A stretch of 64,000 bases of DNA from Bacillota bacterium (lineage in GTDB: Bacteria > Bacillota > Clostridia > Christensenellales > JAEXRW01): positions 186,001-250,000 of the forward strand of contig JAEXRW010000025.1 in NCBI GenBank assembly GCA_023454175.1, given 5' to 3'. Shown here piece by piece: positions 33,037-41,300 of this stretch. Made by a program: the position numbers and the translations under genes. How positions within the stretch are numbered: the first letter of the stretch is position 1; each line of letters starts with the position of its first letter. Under the pieces are notes generated by a model that was not told the origin of the DNA, did no database searches, and saw only the letters and a list, made by a program, of their open reading frames with translations.

Positions 33037-34191
33037 ATGAACACCGAATTGATTGAAGCGATCAACGCCATAGAGAAAGAAAGACGTATCGATAAAGGGA
33101 CGCTGTTTGACGCCATCGAAGAGGCCATCAAGAAAGCGTATAAAAACCATTTCGGGACGAATGACAACGCGCACGTGATGATGGACCGGCAAACCGGCGA
33201 CTTCAGGGTATTTTCCCTGAAAAATATCGTCGAAGGCGAACCGGAGGATCCACAGACTGAGATCGCTCTGGAGGACGCACGGAAGATAAACCCCAAATAC
33301 GAGGTCGGGGACGTGGCCGAGCAGGAAACCACCCCGCATTCATTTGGGCGGATCGCCGCGCAGACCGCCAAGCAGGTGGTCATGCAGCGCATCCGGGAAG
33401 CCGAACGGAACATGCTGTACGATGAATTCAGCGACAAACTCAATGAGTCCGTCACAGCAGTGATACAAAGGATCGAAAACGGTAATATTTACATGGAACT
33501 GGGACGGGCGGAAGCTTTCATGCCCGTATCCGAACAGGTGGAGGGCGAACGGTACAATATCGGCGACAGGCTGAAGGTGATCGTGCTGCGCGTCGACAAG
33601 GATGCCAAGGGACGCGGCCCCAATATCATCGTATCCCGGAAGCACCGGGATCTCATCAAGCGTCTGATGGAGCTGGAAATACCCGAAATCCTGGATGGGA
33701 CCCTGCTGATCAAAAGCATCGCGCGTGAAGCCGGGATCCGCAGCAAGGTGGCCGTCCATTCCACGGATGAAAATGTGGATGCCATCGGCGCATGCGTGGG
33801 ACAGAAAGGCAGCAGAATCGGGCGCATCGCCCAGGAATTGAACGGGGAAAAGATCGACGTTATCCCCTGGAGCAACGATCCCATCGAATTCATCGCAAAC
33901 GCGCTGAGCCCTGCCAAGGTGCTCATCGTGCAGATCAATGAAAACGAGAAGGTCGCGCGCGTGGTCGTCCCCGACAAACAGCTTTCGCTGGCGATCGGGA
34001 TCAAGGGCATCAACGCCAAGCTGGCAGCCAAGCTGACCGGCTGGAAGATCGATATCAAAAGCCAATCCCAGGCGCAGGAGTTTTTCAGTGAATCTGCGGA
34101 TGAAGAAGAAGTGCTGTCCGAGGCTGAAATGCGGGATGAGATGGGCGCGGATTACAGGGAACTTCCTGAAGAAGACGATGCAAAGAGCTGA
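33037..34191 (+). CDS. nusA: Transcription termination/antitermination factor NusA
   Basis: NusA binds RNA polymerase and modulates pausing, termination and antitermination. The 384-residue protein has the N-terminal polymerase-binding domain, an S1 domain near 135-200 (GNIYMELGRAEAFMPVSEQVEGERYNIGD), then KH domains with VGQKGSRIGRIAQELNGEKIDVI and LAIGIKGINAKLAAKLTGWKIDI. The C-terminus is a short acidic tail with no extra acidic repeats, typical of Gram-positives. ACGGAGGAG precedes the ATG. Confidence 0.98.
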   Translation: MNTELIEAINAIEKERRIDKGTLFDAIEEAIKKAYKNHFGTNDNAHVMMDRQTGDFRVFSLKNIVEGEPEDPQTEIALEDARKINPKYEVGDVAEQETTPHSFGRIAAQTAKQVVMQRIREAERNMLYDEFSDKLNESVTAVIQRIENGNIYMELGRAEAFMPVSEQVEGERYNIGDRLKVIVLRVDKDAKGRGPNIIVSRKHRDLIKRLMELEIPEILDGTLLIKSIAREAGIRSKVAVHSTDENVDAIGACVGQKGSRIGRIAQELNGEKIDVIPWSNDPIEFIANALSPAKVLIVQINENEKVARVVVPDKQLSLAIGIKGINAKLAAKLTGWKIDIKSQSQAQEFFSESADEEEVLSEAEMRDEMGADYRELPEEDDAKS

Positions 34192-34213
34192 ATTCTGAAA
34201 GAGGGGTTTCATA

Positions 34214-34477
34214 TTGAAAACCAAAAGGATCCCCATGCGGATGTGCCTTGGATGCAGGAACATGTTCCCCAAACGCGAATTGATCCGGGTCGTGCAAAAC
34301 AAGGAAGGCAAGGTGTCCATCGACCTCATCGGGAAAGCGCAGGGCAGGGGCGCATACATCTGCAAAAACACCGAATGCCTGAGCAAGGCCATCAAATCCA
34401 AAGCCCTGCACAAGGCGTTTGAAATGCCCTTTGATGATGAGGTGCTCAATGAACTGAAAAAGGAGCTGGGCTCTTGA
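34214..34477 (+). CDS. rnpM: RNase P modulator RnpM (YlxR, DUF448)
   Basis: YlxR/RnpM is a small RNA-binding protein recently linked to RNase P control. The 87-residue sequence has the family core MRMCLGCRNMFPKRELIRVVQNKEGKVSIDLIGKAQGRGAYICKN. The TTG start at 34214 follows GAGGGG. It overlaps the next gene, ylxQ, by 4 bp and lies between nusA and infB, the conserved position. Confidence 0.93.
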   Translation: MKTKRIPMRMCLGCRNMFPKRELIRVVQNKEGKVSIDLIGKAQGRGAYICKNTECLSKAIKSKALHKAFEMPFDDEVLNELKKELGS

Positions 34478-34806
34478 ACCTGGCCAGGATAAAAACATAT
34501 ATCGGGCTGGCCATGCGTGCGGGCCAGTGCAAATGCGGCGACAACGCATGTAAGGCAGCCATGATGAAGGGAGAGGCAAACGTATTGCTGATCAATGATT
34601 CCATGTCACAGGGATCCAGAAACAGACTGGTTTCAACGGGCGACGTCTGCCAGATACCCATCCTTCATTTCCCCCCGGATGCAGACATAGGGGATTGGGC
34701 GGGGAGACCGGGCAGCTTATGCATGACGATCAACGACAAGGGACTGGCTGACGCGATCATAAAAAACTATCATTCTTCGGAAGATGTTAAACAGGGGGTA
34801 AACTAA
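34474..34806 (+). CDS. ylxQ: L7Ae/YlxQ family K-turn-binding ribosomal protein
   Basis: YlxQ-type proteins have the L7Ae/L30e fold, and some bind kink-turn RNA. The 110-residue sequence starts NLARIKTYIGLAMRAGQCKCGDNACKAAMMKGEANVLLINDSMSQGSRNRL, a recognisable family pattern. The start is TTG at 34474, overlapping rnpM by 4 bp; the stop is 3 bp before infB. In Bacillus this protein is non-essential and its exact task is unclear. The C-terminal third is more divergent. Confidence 0.85.
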   Translation: MNLARIKTYIGLAMRAGQCKCGDNACKAAMMKGEANVLLINDSMSQGSRNRLVSTGDVCQIPILHFPPDADIGDWAGRPGSLCMTINDKGLADAIIKNYHSSEDVKQGVN

Positions 34807-34809
34807 GAA

Positions 34810-37644
34810 ATGGCCAAAGTGACCAATGAGGCGCTTCGAGACATCAAAACTGCAACAGCAGACCTGCAGGCCAAGTATCTTGCGCTTCAGGCAAGGGCGA
34901 ACGACCAGCTGCTGAAAATCAAAAGGGTAAACCACGATCTCGCCCAGAAGCTGCGGGAACGCGAGCGGATCGAAGAGGAAAAGAAACTGCAGGAACTGAA
35001 AGAGCAGGAAAGGCTGAAGGCGGAACCGGAAGTGAAGGCCGAGCCTGAGGCTGCGCCTGTTCAGGCAGAAAGTATAAAGGAAGCGCCAGTGGCTGAACCA
35101 GAAAAGCAGCCGGAAGAAGCATCCCCCCCTGTGCAAAAGGCGATAGATAAACCTGATGAAAAGGCAGAAGTAAAGGCGGAGGCAAAAGCGGAAGCAACGG
35201 CAGAGATACCGCAACCCAAAGATGAGAAACCGCAGCAGCCAGTGCAAACCAAGCCGGAAGCAAAGCCTGCATTTACCGACCGCAACCGGAACGATGGCCA
35301 GCGGGACGGATGGGTGCAGCGGGATATGCGCAATGAATCCGGCCCAAGGCCCTATACGCAGAATACAAACCGCCCGGATCGCGGCCCGCGGCCGTTCACG
35401 CCGGGAGACCGCCCCCCGCGTCCCTTTACGCCGGGCGGGGATAGAGGCCCGCGTCCCTTTACACCTGGTGGGGATCGAGGCCCGCGCCCGTTCACACCCG
35501 GGGACCGTCCGCCGCGGCCGTTTACGCTAGGCGGGGATCGCGGCCCGCGCCCGTTCACGCCGGGAGACCGGGGCCCACGCCCCTTCACACCTGGCGGCAA
35601 CCGGCCACCGCAGGGAGGCAGTAAGTTTGGCTCCAATAAACTCCTTATTCCCAAGGATATAACGACCCATGTCGAGAAGGAAAAGGTCAGCAACTATGAC
35701 CCCAAGAAAAAGAATTTTGTCCGCAGTGTGGACCCTGTAGAAAAGAAGGCTTCACGCAACAAGAAAACCATCCTGAAAGGCACACCCGGCCTGGTAGTCG
35801 ATGAAGAGGAGCGGATGGGCTCCAGGAAGCCTTCACGCAAAAAGGCGGAGCAGGGCAGAAATATGGCAAGACCGCAGCCGGTCATCATCGAAAAGGCACA
35901 GATGACAGGTGAAATGATCACCGTGAAAGATCTGGCGGAAAAGATCGGAAAACCATCCTCCGAGATCATCAAAAAGCTGCTGGTACTGGGCATCATGGCC
36001 AATATCAACAAGGAGCTCGATTACGATACGGCCCTGCTGGTGACCAATGATTTTGGCATCGAGCTGGAGCTGAAACTGGATAAAACCTTTGAAGACGTCC
36101 TGAGCGACGAGGACAGGGACGACCGGCCTGAAGACCTGATATCCAGGCCGCCGGTCGTGACGATCATGGGCCACGTGGACCATGGCAAGACATCGCTGCT
36201 GGACGCCATCCGGAAGACAAATGTGACGAGCGAGGAAGCAGGCGGGATCACACAGCATATCGGCGCCTATACGGTGGAGATAAACGGCAAGATCATCACC
36301 TTCCTGGATACCCCCGGCCACGAGGCTTTTACCGCCATGCGTGCAAGGGGAGCGCAGGTAACGGATATCGCCGTGCTGGTGGTGGCGGCCGACGACGGCA
36401 TCATGCCCCAGACCATAGAGGCCATCAACCATGCGAAAGCCGCAAACGTACCCATCGTGGTGGCTGTGAACAAAATCGACAGGCCCGATGCAAACCCGGA
36501 TAAAGTCAAACAGGCATTGACGGAGTATGGCCTGCTTGCAGAAGAATGGGGCGGCGAAACCATCGTGGTGCCTGTCTCGGCCAAAACACAAGAGGGAATC
36601 TCCAGCCTGCTGGAAAACATCCTGCTCCAGGCCGACGTGCTGGAACTGAAATCCAACCCGCACAGGCTGGCCAAGGGCACGATCGTGGAAGCGAAGCTGG
36701 ATAAAGGCAGGGGCCCCGTCGCCACCGTGCTGATCCAAAATGGAACATTGAAAACCGGGGATACCATCGTGGCAGGCACGGCCTACGGACGCGTGCGCGC
36801 CATGATCAACGACAAGGGCGCCAGGGTGGACGCCGCATTGCCGTCGCAGCCGGTGGAAGTGATCGGATTTTCCGACGTGCCCGAAGCGGGCGACGTCCTG
36901 TATGCCGTGGAGGAAGATAAGCTTTCCCGGCAGGTGGCAGAAGAGCGCAAGGACAAGATCAAGGCGATGCAGACCAAGAGCATGGCAAAAGTATCGCTGG
37001 ACGACCTTTTTGAGCAGATCGCCCAGGGGCAGCTGAAAGACCTGAACATCATCGTCAAGGCCGATGTGCAAGGTTCGGCAGAGGCTCTGAAACAGGCGCT
37101 GGAAAAACTGACGAACGAACAGGTGCGGGTGAACGTGATCCATTCGGGTGTGGGCGCCATCACGAAGCCGGACATCATCCTGGCATCGGCTTCAAACGCC
37201 ATCATCATCGGATTCAACGTACGCCCTGACATCAATGCCAGGCAGGTCGCTGATACATACAAGGTGGATATCCGCACCTACCGCATCATTTACAACGCGA
37301 TCGAAGACATGGAAAAGGCGATGAAGGGTCTGCTGGCACCGGTCTTCGAGGAAGTCGTGCTGGGCCATGTGGAGATCAGAGCCACGTTCAAGGTATCGGG
37401 CGCCGGCACGATAGGCGGATGCTATGTGCTGGACGGGAAGGTCACCAGGAACTCAAAGATCAGGTTATTGCGCAACAGCGTCGTGATCTTTGAGGGGGGC
37501 ATCGAATCCCTGAAGCGGTTCAAAGATGACGCAAAGGAAGTGCAGCAAGGCTTCGAATGTGGTATCAAAATCGAGAATTATAATGATATTAAAGAAGGGG
37601 ATATCATCGAGGCCTATGAAGTGAAGAAAATCGAGCAGGAATAA
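34810..37644 (+). CDS. infB: Translation initiation factor IF-2
   Basis: IF-2 is the GTPase that brings initiator tRNA to the 30S subunit. The 944-residue protein has a coiled-coil, Lys/Glu-rich N-terminus (1-150), a Pro/Arg-rich repeat tract (about 190-270), an IF2_N module near 375 (MITVKDLAEKIGKPSSEIIKKLL), the G domain with GHVDHGKT near 455, DTPGHE and NKID, then domains II-IV ending in KVTRNSKIRLLRN. The extreme N-terminus is not the usual IF2_N start. It begins 3 bp after ylxQ, and rbfA follows 12 bp later. Confidence 0.97.
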   Translation: MAKVTNEALRDIKTATADLQAKYLALQARANDQLLKIKRVNHDLAQKLRERERIEEEKKLQELKEQERLKAEPEVKAEPEAAPVQAESIKEAPVAEPEKQPEEASPPVQKAIDKPDEKAEVKAEAKAEATAEIPQPKDEKPQQPVQTKPEAKPAFTDRNRNDGQRDGWVQRDMRNESGPRPYTQNTNRPDRGPRPFTPGDRPPRPFTPGGDRGPRPFTPGGDRGPRPFTPGDRPPRPFTLGGDRGPRPFTPGDRGPRPFTPGGNRPPQGGSKFGSNKLLIPKDITTHVEKEKVSNYDPKKKNFVRSVDPVEKKASRNKKTILKGTPGLVVDEEERMGSRKPSRKKAEQGRNMARPQPVIIEKAQMTGEMITVKDLAEKIGKPSSEIIKKLLVLGIMANINKELDYDTALLVTNDFGIELELKLDKTFEDVLSDEDRDDRPEDLISRPPVVTIMGHVDHGKTSLLDAIRKTNVTSEEAGGITQHIGAYTVEINGKIITFLDTPGHEAFTAMRARGAQVTDIAVLVVAADDGIMPQTIEAINHAKAANVPIVVAVNKIDRPDANPDKVKQALTEYGLLAEEWGGETIVVPVSAKTQEGISSLLENILLQADVLELKSNPHRLAKGTIVEAKLDKGRGPVATVLIQNGTLKTGDTIVAGTAYGRVRAMINDKGARVDAALPSQPVEVIGFSDVPEAGDVLYAVEEDKLSRQVAEERKDKIKAMQTKSMAKVSLDDLFEQIAQGQLKDLNIIVKADVQGSAEALKQALEKLTNEQVRVNVIHSGVGAITKPDIILASASNAIIIGFNVRPDINARQVADTYKVDIRTYRIIYNAIEDMEKAMKGLLAPVFEEVVLGHVEIRATFKVSGAGTIGGCYVLDGKVTRNSKIRLLRNSVVIFEGGIESLKRFKDDAKEVQQGFECGIKIENYNDIKEGDIIEAYEVKKIEQE
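35380..35603 (+). repeat. Tandem in-frame repeat within infB (PRPFTPG units)
   Basis: Seven consecutive units of about 30-33 bp encode PRPFTPGGDR or close variants (one unit has PRPFTLG), giving a flexible, positively charged Pro/Arg/Gly linker. A degenerate unit, GPRPYTQNTNR, lies just upstream. Unit-to-unit differences are mostly at third codon positions, so the array is not freshly duplicated. Confidence 0.9.
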
Positions 37645-37656
37645 AAGGAGAACCAT

Positions 37657-38022
37657 ATGCCGGATAACAGAAAGCAGAGGCTGGCGGGTGAATTTATAAA
37701 AGTATTAAGCGATATCATCCGGACCGAGATCAAGGATCCCAGGCTTTCCGGGCTGTGCTCCATTACGGACGTGGAGATCACAAAGGACCTCAAATTCGCC
37801 AAGGTGAAAGTAAGCGTTCTGGGGAGCGAGGAAGAGAAAAAATCGGCGCTGGATACCCTGAAGCGCGCCTCGGGCTATATTCGCAAGATGCTGGCTGAAA
37901 ACATGCCGATACGAAGGGTCCCCGAATTGATCTTTGAAGGCGACAATTCCATCGAATACAGCATCCATATTTCCAAAGTCATCGAAGACATGCACAGGCA
38001 GAAGGAAGCCGGCCATGAATGA
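37657..38022 (+). CDS. rbfA: Ribosome-binding factor A
   Basis: RbfA is a KH-fold cold-shock factor for 16S rRNA maturation. The 121-residue protein has RLAGEFIKVLSDIIRTEIKDPRLSGLCSITDVEITKDLKFAKVKVSV and RRVPELIFEGDNSIEYSIHISKVIEDM, the complete family pattern. AAAGGAG lies before ATG 37657. The stop overlaps the nrnA start (ATGAATGA). Confidence 0.97.
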   Translation: MPDNRKQRLAGEFIKVLSDIIRTEIKDPRLSGLCSITDVEITKDLKFAKVKVSVLGSEEEKKSALDTLKRASGYIRKMLAENMPIRRVPELIFEGDNSIEYSIHISKVIEDMHRQKEAGHE

Positions 38023-38965
38023 GGTGTCCGGGAAAATCATTGCCGAGGAAAATATCTGCATTATCACGCATATTTCCCCCGACGGCGATGCCCTGGGTTC
38101 CTCCCTGGCGCTTTACATCCTGCTGAAAAACATGGGGAAAAAGTGCCGGATCCTGTGCGACGACATGATCCCGCACAAATACATGTTCCTGCCGCGGGTG
38201 CAGGATATCGCGCGTCCTGAAAAAGGGGAGGCGTGCGGGTGTGCAGTCTCGGTGGACTGCGCGGACCTGCACCTGATGGGCGATGCATCCGAGCTGTTCA
38301 AGGCCGCAAGGCTGCAGGTCTGCATCGATCACCACGCATCCAACCCGCATTACGCCCCCCATGAGGTCCTGGATACGGGCGCCTCATCGGCGGGGGAAGT
38401 GGTTTTCAATATCATCCAGGATATGCAGGCTCAGATCACGGATGATATCGCCATATGCCTCTTCACGGCCATTTCCGCCGATACGGGCAATTTCAGTTAT
38501 AGCAATACGTCAAAGCAAACGTTCCTCGCCGCAGCTGAATTGTCAACCCACAATATCGATATAGTAGACATAACAAGCAGGCTGCACAAGATCCGCTCCG
38601 CCACCTATATGAGGCTGCTGGCCAGGACGCTGAAAAGCCTGACCCTGTACCTGGACGGAAAGCTGGCAGTGATCTCACTGACAAAGCAGGAGATCGACGA
38701 ACTGCAGGACGGGGTGACGGAATACGAAGGCCTCATCGATTCCGCAAGGGAAATAGAAGGCGTGGAGGCGGCCGCTTTCCTTCGGGAAGTGGGGGAAAAC
38801 AGGTACAAGGTCAGCCTGCGTTCCAGGCCGCAGATCGATGTGAGGCTTCTTGCGGAAAAATATTCAGGCGGCGGCCACACCAATGCCGCTGGCTGCCAGA
38901 TCAACGGGACCCTGGAAGAGGCCATCCAAACACTCACGAAAGAATTCGGGGTCATTTTGGGATGA
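38015..38965 (+). CDS. nrnA: DHH/DHHA1 phosphoesterase (NrnA-like oligoribonuclease/pAp phosphatase)
   Basis: NrnA degrades short RNA oligomers and pAp, and related enzymes cleave linear dinucleotides from cyclic-di-nucleotide turnover. The protein has the DHH motifs THISPDGDALGSSLAL, VSVDCADLHLMG and CIDHHASN, and the C-terminal DHHA1 motif SGGGHTNAAGCQI. ATG 38015 gives 316 residues and follows AGAAGGAAG; the longer in-frame start at 37934 lies inside rbfA. The rbfA-nrnA-truB order is standard. Confidence 0.93.
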   Translation: MNEVSGKIIAEENICIITHISPDGDALGSSLALYILLKNMGKKCRILCDDMIPHKYMFLPRVQDIARPEKGEACGCAVSVDCADLHLMGDASELFKAARLQVCIDHHASNPHYAPHEVLDTGASSAGEVVFNIIQDMQAQITDDIAICLFTAISADTGNFSYSNTSKQTFLAAAELSTHNIDIVDITSRLHKIRSATYMRLLARTLKSLTLYLDGKLAVISLTKQEIDELQDGVTEYEGLIDSAREIEGVEAAAFLREVGENRYKVSLRSRPQIDVRLLAEKYSGGGHTNAAGCQINGTLEEAIQTLTKEFGVILG

Positions 38966-39831
38966 ACGGTATCATCAATGTTTTAAAGCCGCCCGGGATG
39001 ACATCAAACGATGTCATCGTTTCTATACGCAGGATGCTTGGAGAAAAGAAGGCGGGCCATGCCGGCACCCTGGACCCCGGCGCAGCGGGCGTCCTTCCCG
39101 TATGCACCGGCAGGGCGACACGGCTCTTTGACTACCTCGTGGACAAGGAAAAGGAATACATCGCGGAAATCACCTTTGGCGTCGAAACGGATTCGCAGGA
39201 CCAGTACGGGGCAATCACGGTGAAGCGGGACGGCATACCGGATCACGGGGCCCTTTGTGAAGCCGTTGCGGCACAGACGGGCAGCATCCTGCAGAAGCCG
39301 CCGATGTATTCAGCCATCAAGCATCAGGGCAGAAAGCTGTATGATCTGGCCAGGGAGGGCGCGGATATCGAAGTGAAGGAAAGAAGGGTGGATATCCATG
39401 CCATCGACATCCTGAAGCAAAACGCCCCCAAAAGTTGGCTGCTGAAGATCAGATGCTCCAGGGGCACTTATATCCGTACGATCTGCCATGATATCGGTCA
39501 ACGGTTGAAATGCGGGGCCCATTTATCCATGCTCATCCGTACGGCGTGCGGCCCGTTTGCTATCCAGCATTCCTATACCCTTGAACAAATCAAGGAAACA
39601 TACGAAACGAAGGCCATACAGGACATATTGCTGCCCATGGATTTTTCCCTGCAGGATTATTCCCGGATAGACCTCGGCGCCGAAGAATTCCGCGCTTTGC
39701 GCAACGGCAGGTCCATCCATACGGATGCCGGGGATGAATTCAACAGATTGTATTACAATGCTGATCTGATCGGGATAGGGCAGACCCTCGCGGGGGAATG
39801 CAGAATCAAAACATTTTTGATGCAGGTTTGA
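38962..39831 (+). CDS. truB: tRNA pseudouridine-55 synthase
   Basis: TruB makes pseudouridine 55 in the T-loop of tRNAs. The 289-residue protein has GIINVLKPPGMTSNDVI, the catalytic aspartate in HAGTLDPGAAGVLPVCTG near residue 40, and the C-terminal PUA-like part. It overlaps nrnA by 4 bp, and ribF begins just after it. Confidence 0.96.
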   Translation: MNGIINVLKPPGMTSNDVIVSIRRMLGEKKAGHAGTLDPGAAGVLPVCTGRATRLFDYLVDKEKEYIAEITFGVETDSQDQYGAITVKRDGIPDHGALCEAVAAQTGSILQKPPMYSAIKHQGRKLYDLAREGADIEVKERRVDIHAIDILKQNAPKSWLLKIRCSRGTYIRTICHDIGQRLKCGAHLSMLIRTACGPFAIQHSYTLEQIKETYETKAIQDILLPMDFSLQDYSRIDLGAEEFRALRNGRSIHTDAGDEFNRLYYNADLIGIGQTLAGECRIKTFLMQV

Positions 39832-39833
39832 AT

Positions 39834-40757
39834 ATGATTACTTTATTTCATGATGATATCGATGTCTTGCGGGGAAAAAAAGTGTCCATCGCCCTGGGCG
39901 TATTCGACGGCGTCCATGCCGGCCACCGGAAACTGCTGGATCAGTTAAACGCCTGCGCATCCGAAGACGGCAGCGCCAAAGTCGTTTATACCTTTGTGAA
40001 CCATCCGGAGGCGGTCCTTTTCGGAAACGCGCCGAAATATATCGACTCCTTTGAAGAAAAGGCTGAAAAATTCGAATCCATCGGTGTGGATTACCTGTGG
40101 GCCGCTACGTTTACGAAAGAAATGGCCGAGATGCAGCCCGAAAGCTTCATCCAACGCCTCATACAGCCCTTCAAAGTTGCCTGCCTCATAGCGGGCTATG
40201 ATTATACATTCGGCGACAGGGCTTTGGGGCATGCGAGGGATCTGGAAGAATACGGCCGAAAATACGGCTTCAGCACCCGGATCGTACCGGCGGTGATGGA
40301 CAATGGTCTGCCTGTGAGCAGCAGCAGGATCCGGGAATCGATCAAAGCCGGTGATGTTGAAGATGCCGGCAGGCTCCTGCGTTCCGCATACAGGATACAG
40401 GGAACTATCGAAAGCGGCAGGAGGATCGGCACGCAGATGGGTTTCCCGACGGCCAACATCCGTTATGCCCCCGGAAAAGTCCTCCCCGCAAACGGCGTAT
40501 ACATCACCGTCCTCCGCCTGAACGGGCAGCGGATGCCTTCCGTCACCAATGTGGGACGCAACCCTACCATCGGCAGTGCAAATGCCGTCACGATCGAAAC
40601 GCATATCCTGGACTTTGACGGGGATATTTACGGGCAGGATGCATCCGTGGAATTCATCAGGCGCCTCAGGCCGGAGATGCGATTCCCCGACAGAGAGAGC
40701 CTTACCATGCAAATCCAGCGGGATATCGCGCAGGCCAATGCGTATTTTGGGGAATAA
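39834..40757 (+). CDS. ribF: Bifunctional riboflavin kinase/FAD synthetase
   Basis: RibF phosphorylates riboflavin and adenylates FMN. The N-terminal nucleotidyltransferase has SIALGVFDGVHAGHRKLL near residue 20 and GYDYTFGDRALGHARDL; the C-terminal kinase has GTIESGRRIGTQMGFPTANI and VTNVGRNPTIG. ATG 39834 (307 residues) is preferred to an in-frame start at 39798 inside truB. Its binding site is weak, suggesting coupling to truB. No FMN riboswitch lies before it. Confidence 0.95.
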   Translation: MITLFHDDIDVLRGKKVSIALGVFDGVHAGHRKLLDQLNACASEDGSAKVVYTFVNHPEAVLFGNAPKYIDSFEEKAEKFESIGVDYLWAATFTKEMAEMQPESFIQRLIQPFKVACLIAGYDYTFGDRALGHARDLEEYGRKYGFSTRIVPAVMDNGLPVSSSRIRESIKAGDVEDAGRLLRSAYRIQGTIESGRRIGTQMGFPTANIRYAPGKVLPANGVYITVLRLNGQRMPSVTNVGRNPTIGSANAVTIETHILDFDGDIYGQDASVEFIRRLRPEMRFPDRESLTMQIQRDIAQANAYFGE

Positions 40758-40778
40758 AAGGATATGATAGATTTCGCG

Positions 40779-40807
40779 TTTACAAAAAATAACCATTGTG
40801 GTATCAT
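40779..40807 (+). promoter_or_regulatory. Promoter of rpsO
   Basis: TTTACA (40779-40784), 17 bp, TATCAT (40802-40807), with TGG directly before it as an extended -10. The predicted leader (about 40814-40897) contains GC-rich inverted segments (GCGCCGTTTGGCG and CCAACGCC) and may be an S15 autoregulatory leader. Confidence 0.68.
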
Positions 40808-40897
40808 GTTTCGGTGAGCAAAAACCGCATGCGCCGTTTGGCGAATCTCCAACGCCATACTTTGCTTGCGGCGATTATTGAAGGAGGATTCATCATC

Positions 40898-41161
40898 ATG
40901 GAGAAGACACACAAAACGGAGATCATTGAAAGCTACAAACTGCACGAAGGAGATACGGGTTCCCCCGAAGTACAGGTCGCGCTGCTGACGGACCGTATCA
41001 ACCATCTGAACGAACACCTGCAGGAACACAAAAAAGACCATCATTCCAGACGCGGCCTGCTGAAAATGGTAGGGCAGCGCAGAAGGATGCTGAATTACCT
41101 CAGGGACAAGGATATTGAAAGGTACAGAAAACTCATCGCGAGCCTGAACCTGAGAAAGTGA
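40898..41161 (+). CDS. rpsO: 30S ribosomal protein S15
   Basis: S15 is a primary 16S rRNA-binding protein. The 87-residue sequence starts MEKTHKTEIIESYKLHEGDTGSPEVQVALLT and has HLQEHKKDHHSRRGLLKMVGQRRRMLNYL. AAGGAGG (40881-40887) fixes ATG 40898; the longer upstream frame is leader. A terminator follows, then pnp, the usual rpsO-pnp order. Confidence 0.98.
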   Translation: MEKTHKTEIIESYKLHEGDTGSPEVQVALLTDRINHLNEHLQEHKKDHHSRRGLLKMVGQRRRMLNYLRDKDIERYRKLIASLNLRK

Positions 41162-41171
41162 CCATCTTGCG

Positions 41172-41195
41172 ATAGGGCGGGTAACCCCGCTCTAT
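41172..41195 (+). terminator. Hairpin terminator after rpsO
   Basis: A stem from ATAGGGCGGG (41172-41181) with CCCGCTCTAT (41186-41195), one G-U pair and a four-base loop. Downstream TGTTATTATTCTT is only a broken T-run, so read-through into pnp is likely. Confidence 0.65.
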
Positions 41196-41300
41196 TGTTA
41201 TTATTCTTAAAACAAGCAAGTTGCAGGCCGCATGGAGGCATACTAGCTACCATAGGATGAAGCGATTAATTCACACAAGTGAATGGAAGAGGAGAACAAA

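Noticed and set aside
35380..35603. Possible CRISPR or satellite array
   Set aside because: The repeats are in frame within infB, encode PRPFTPG units and have no unique spacers.
35833..37143. A 436-codon open frame on the minus strand
   Set aside because: Antisense to the G domain of IF-2; no family resemblance and no ribosome binding site of note.
39798..39833. FMN riboswitch or separate leader before ribF
   Set aside because: ribF starts 2 bp after truB; there is no room for a riboswitch.
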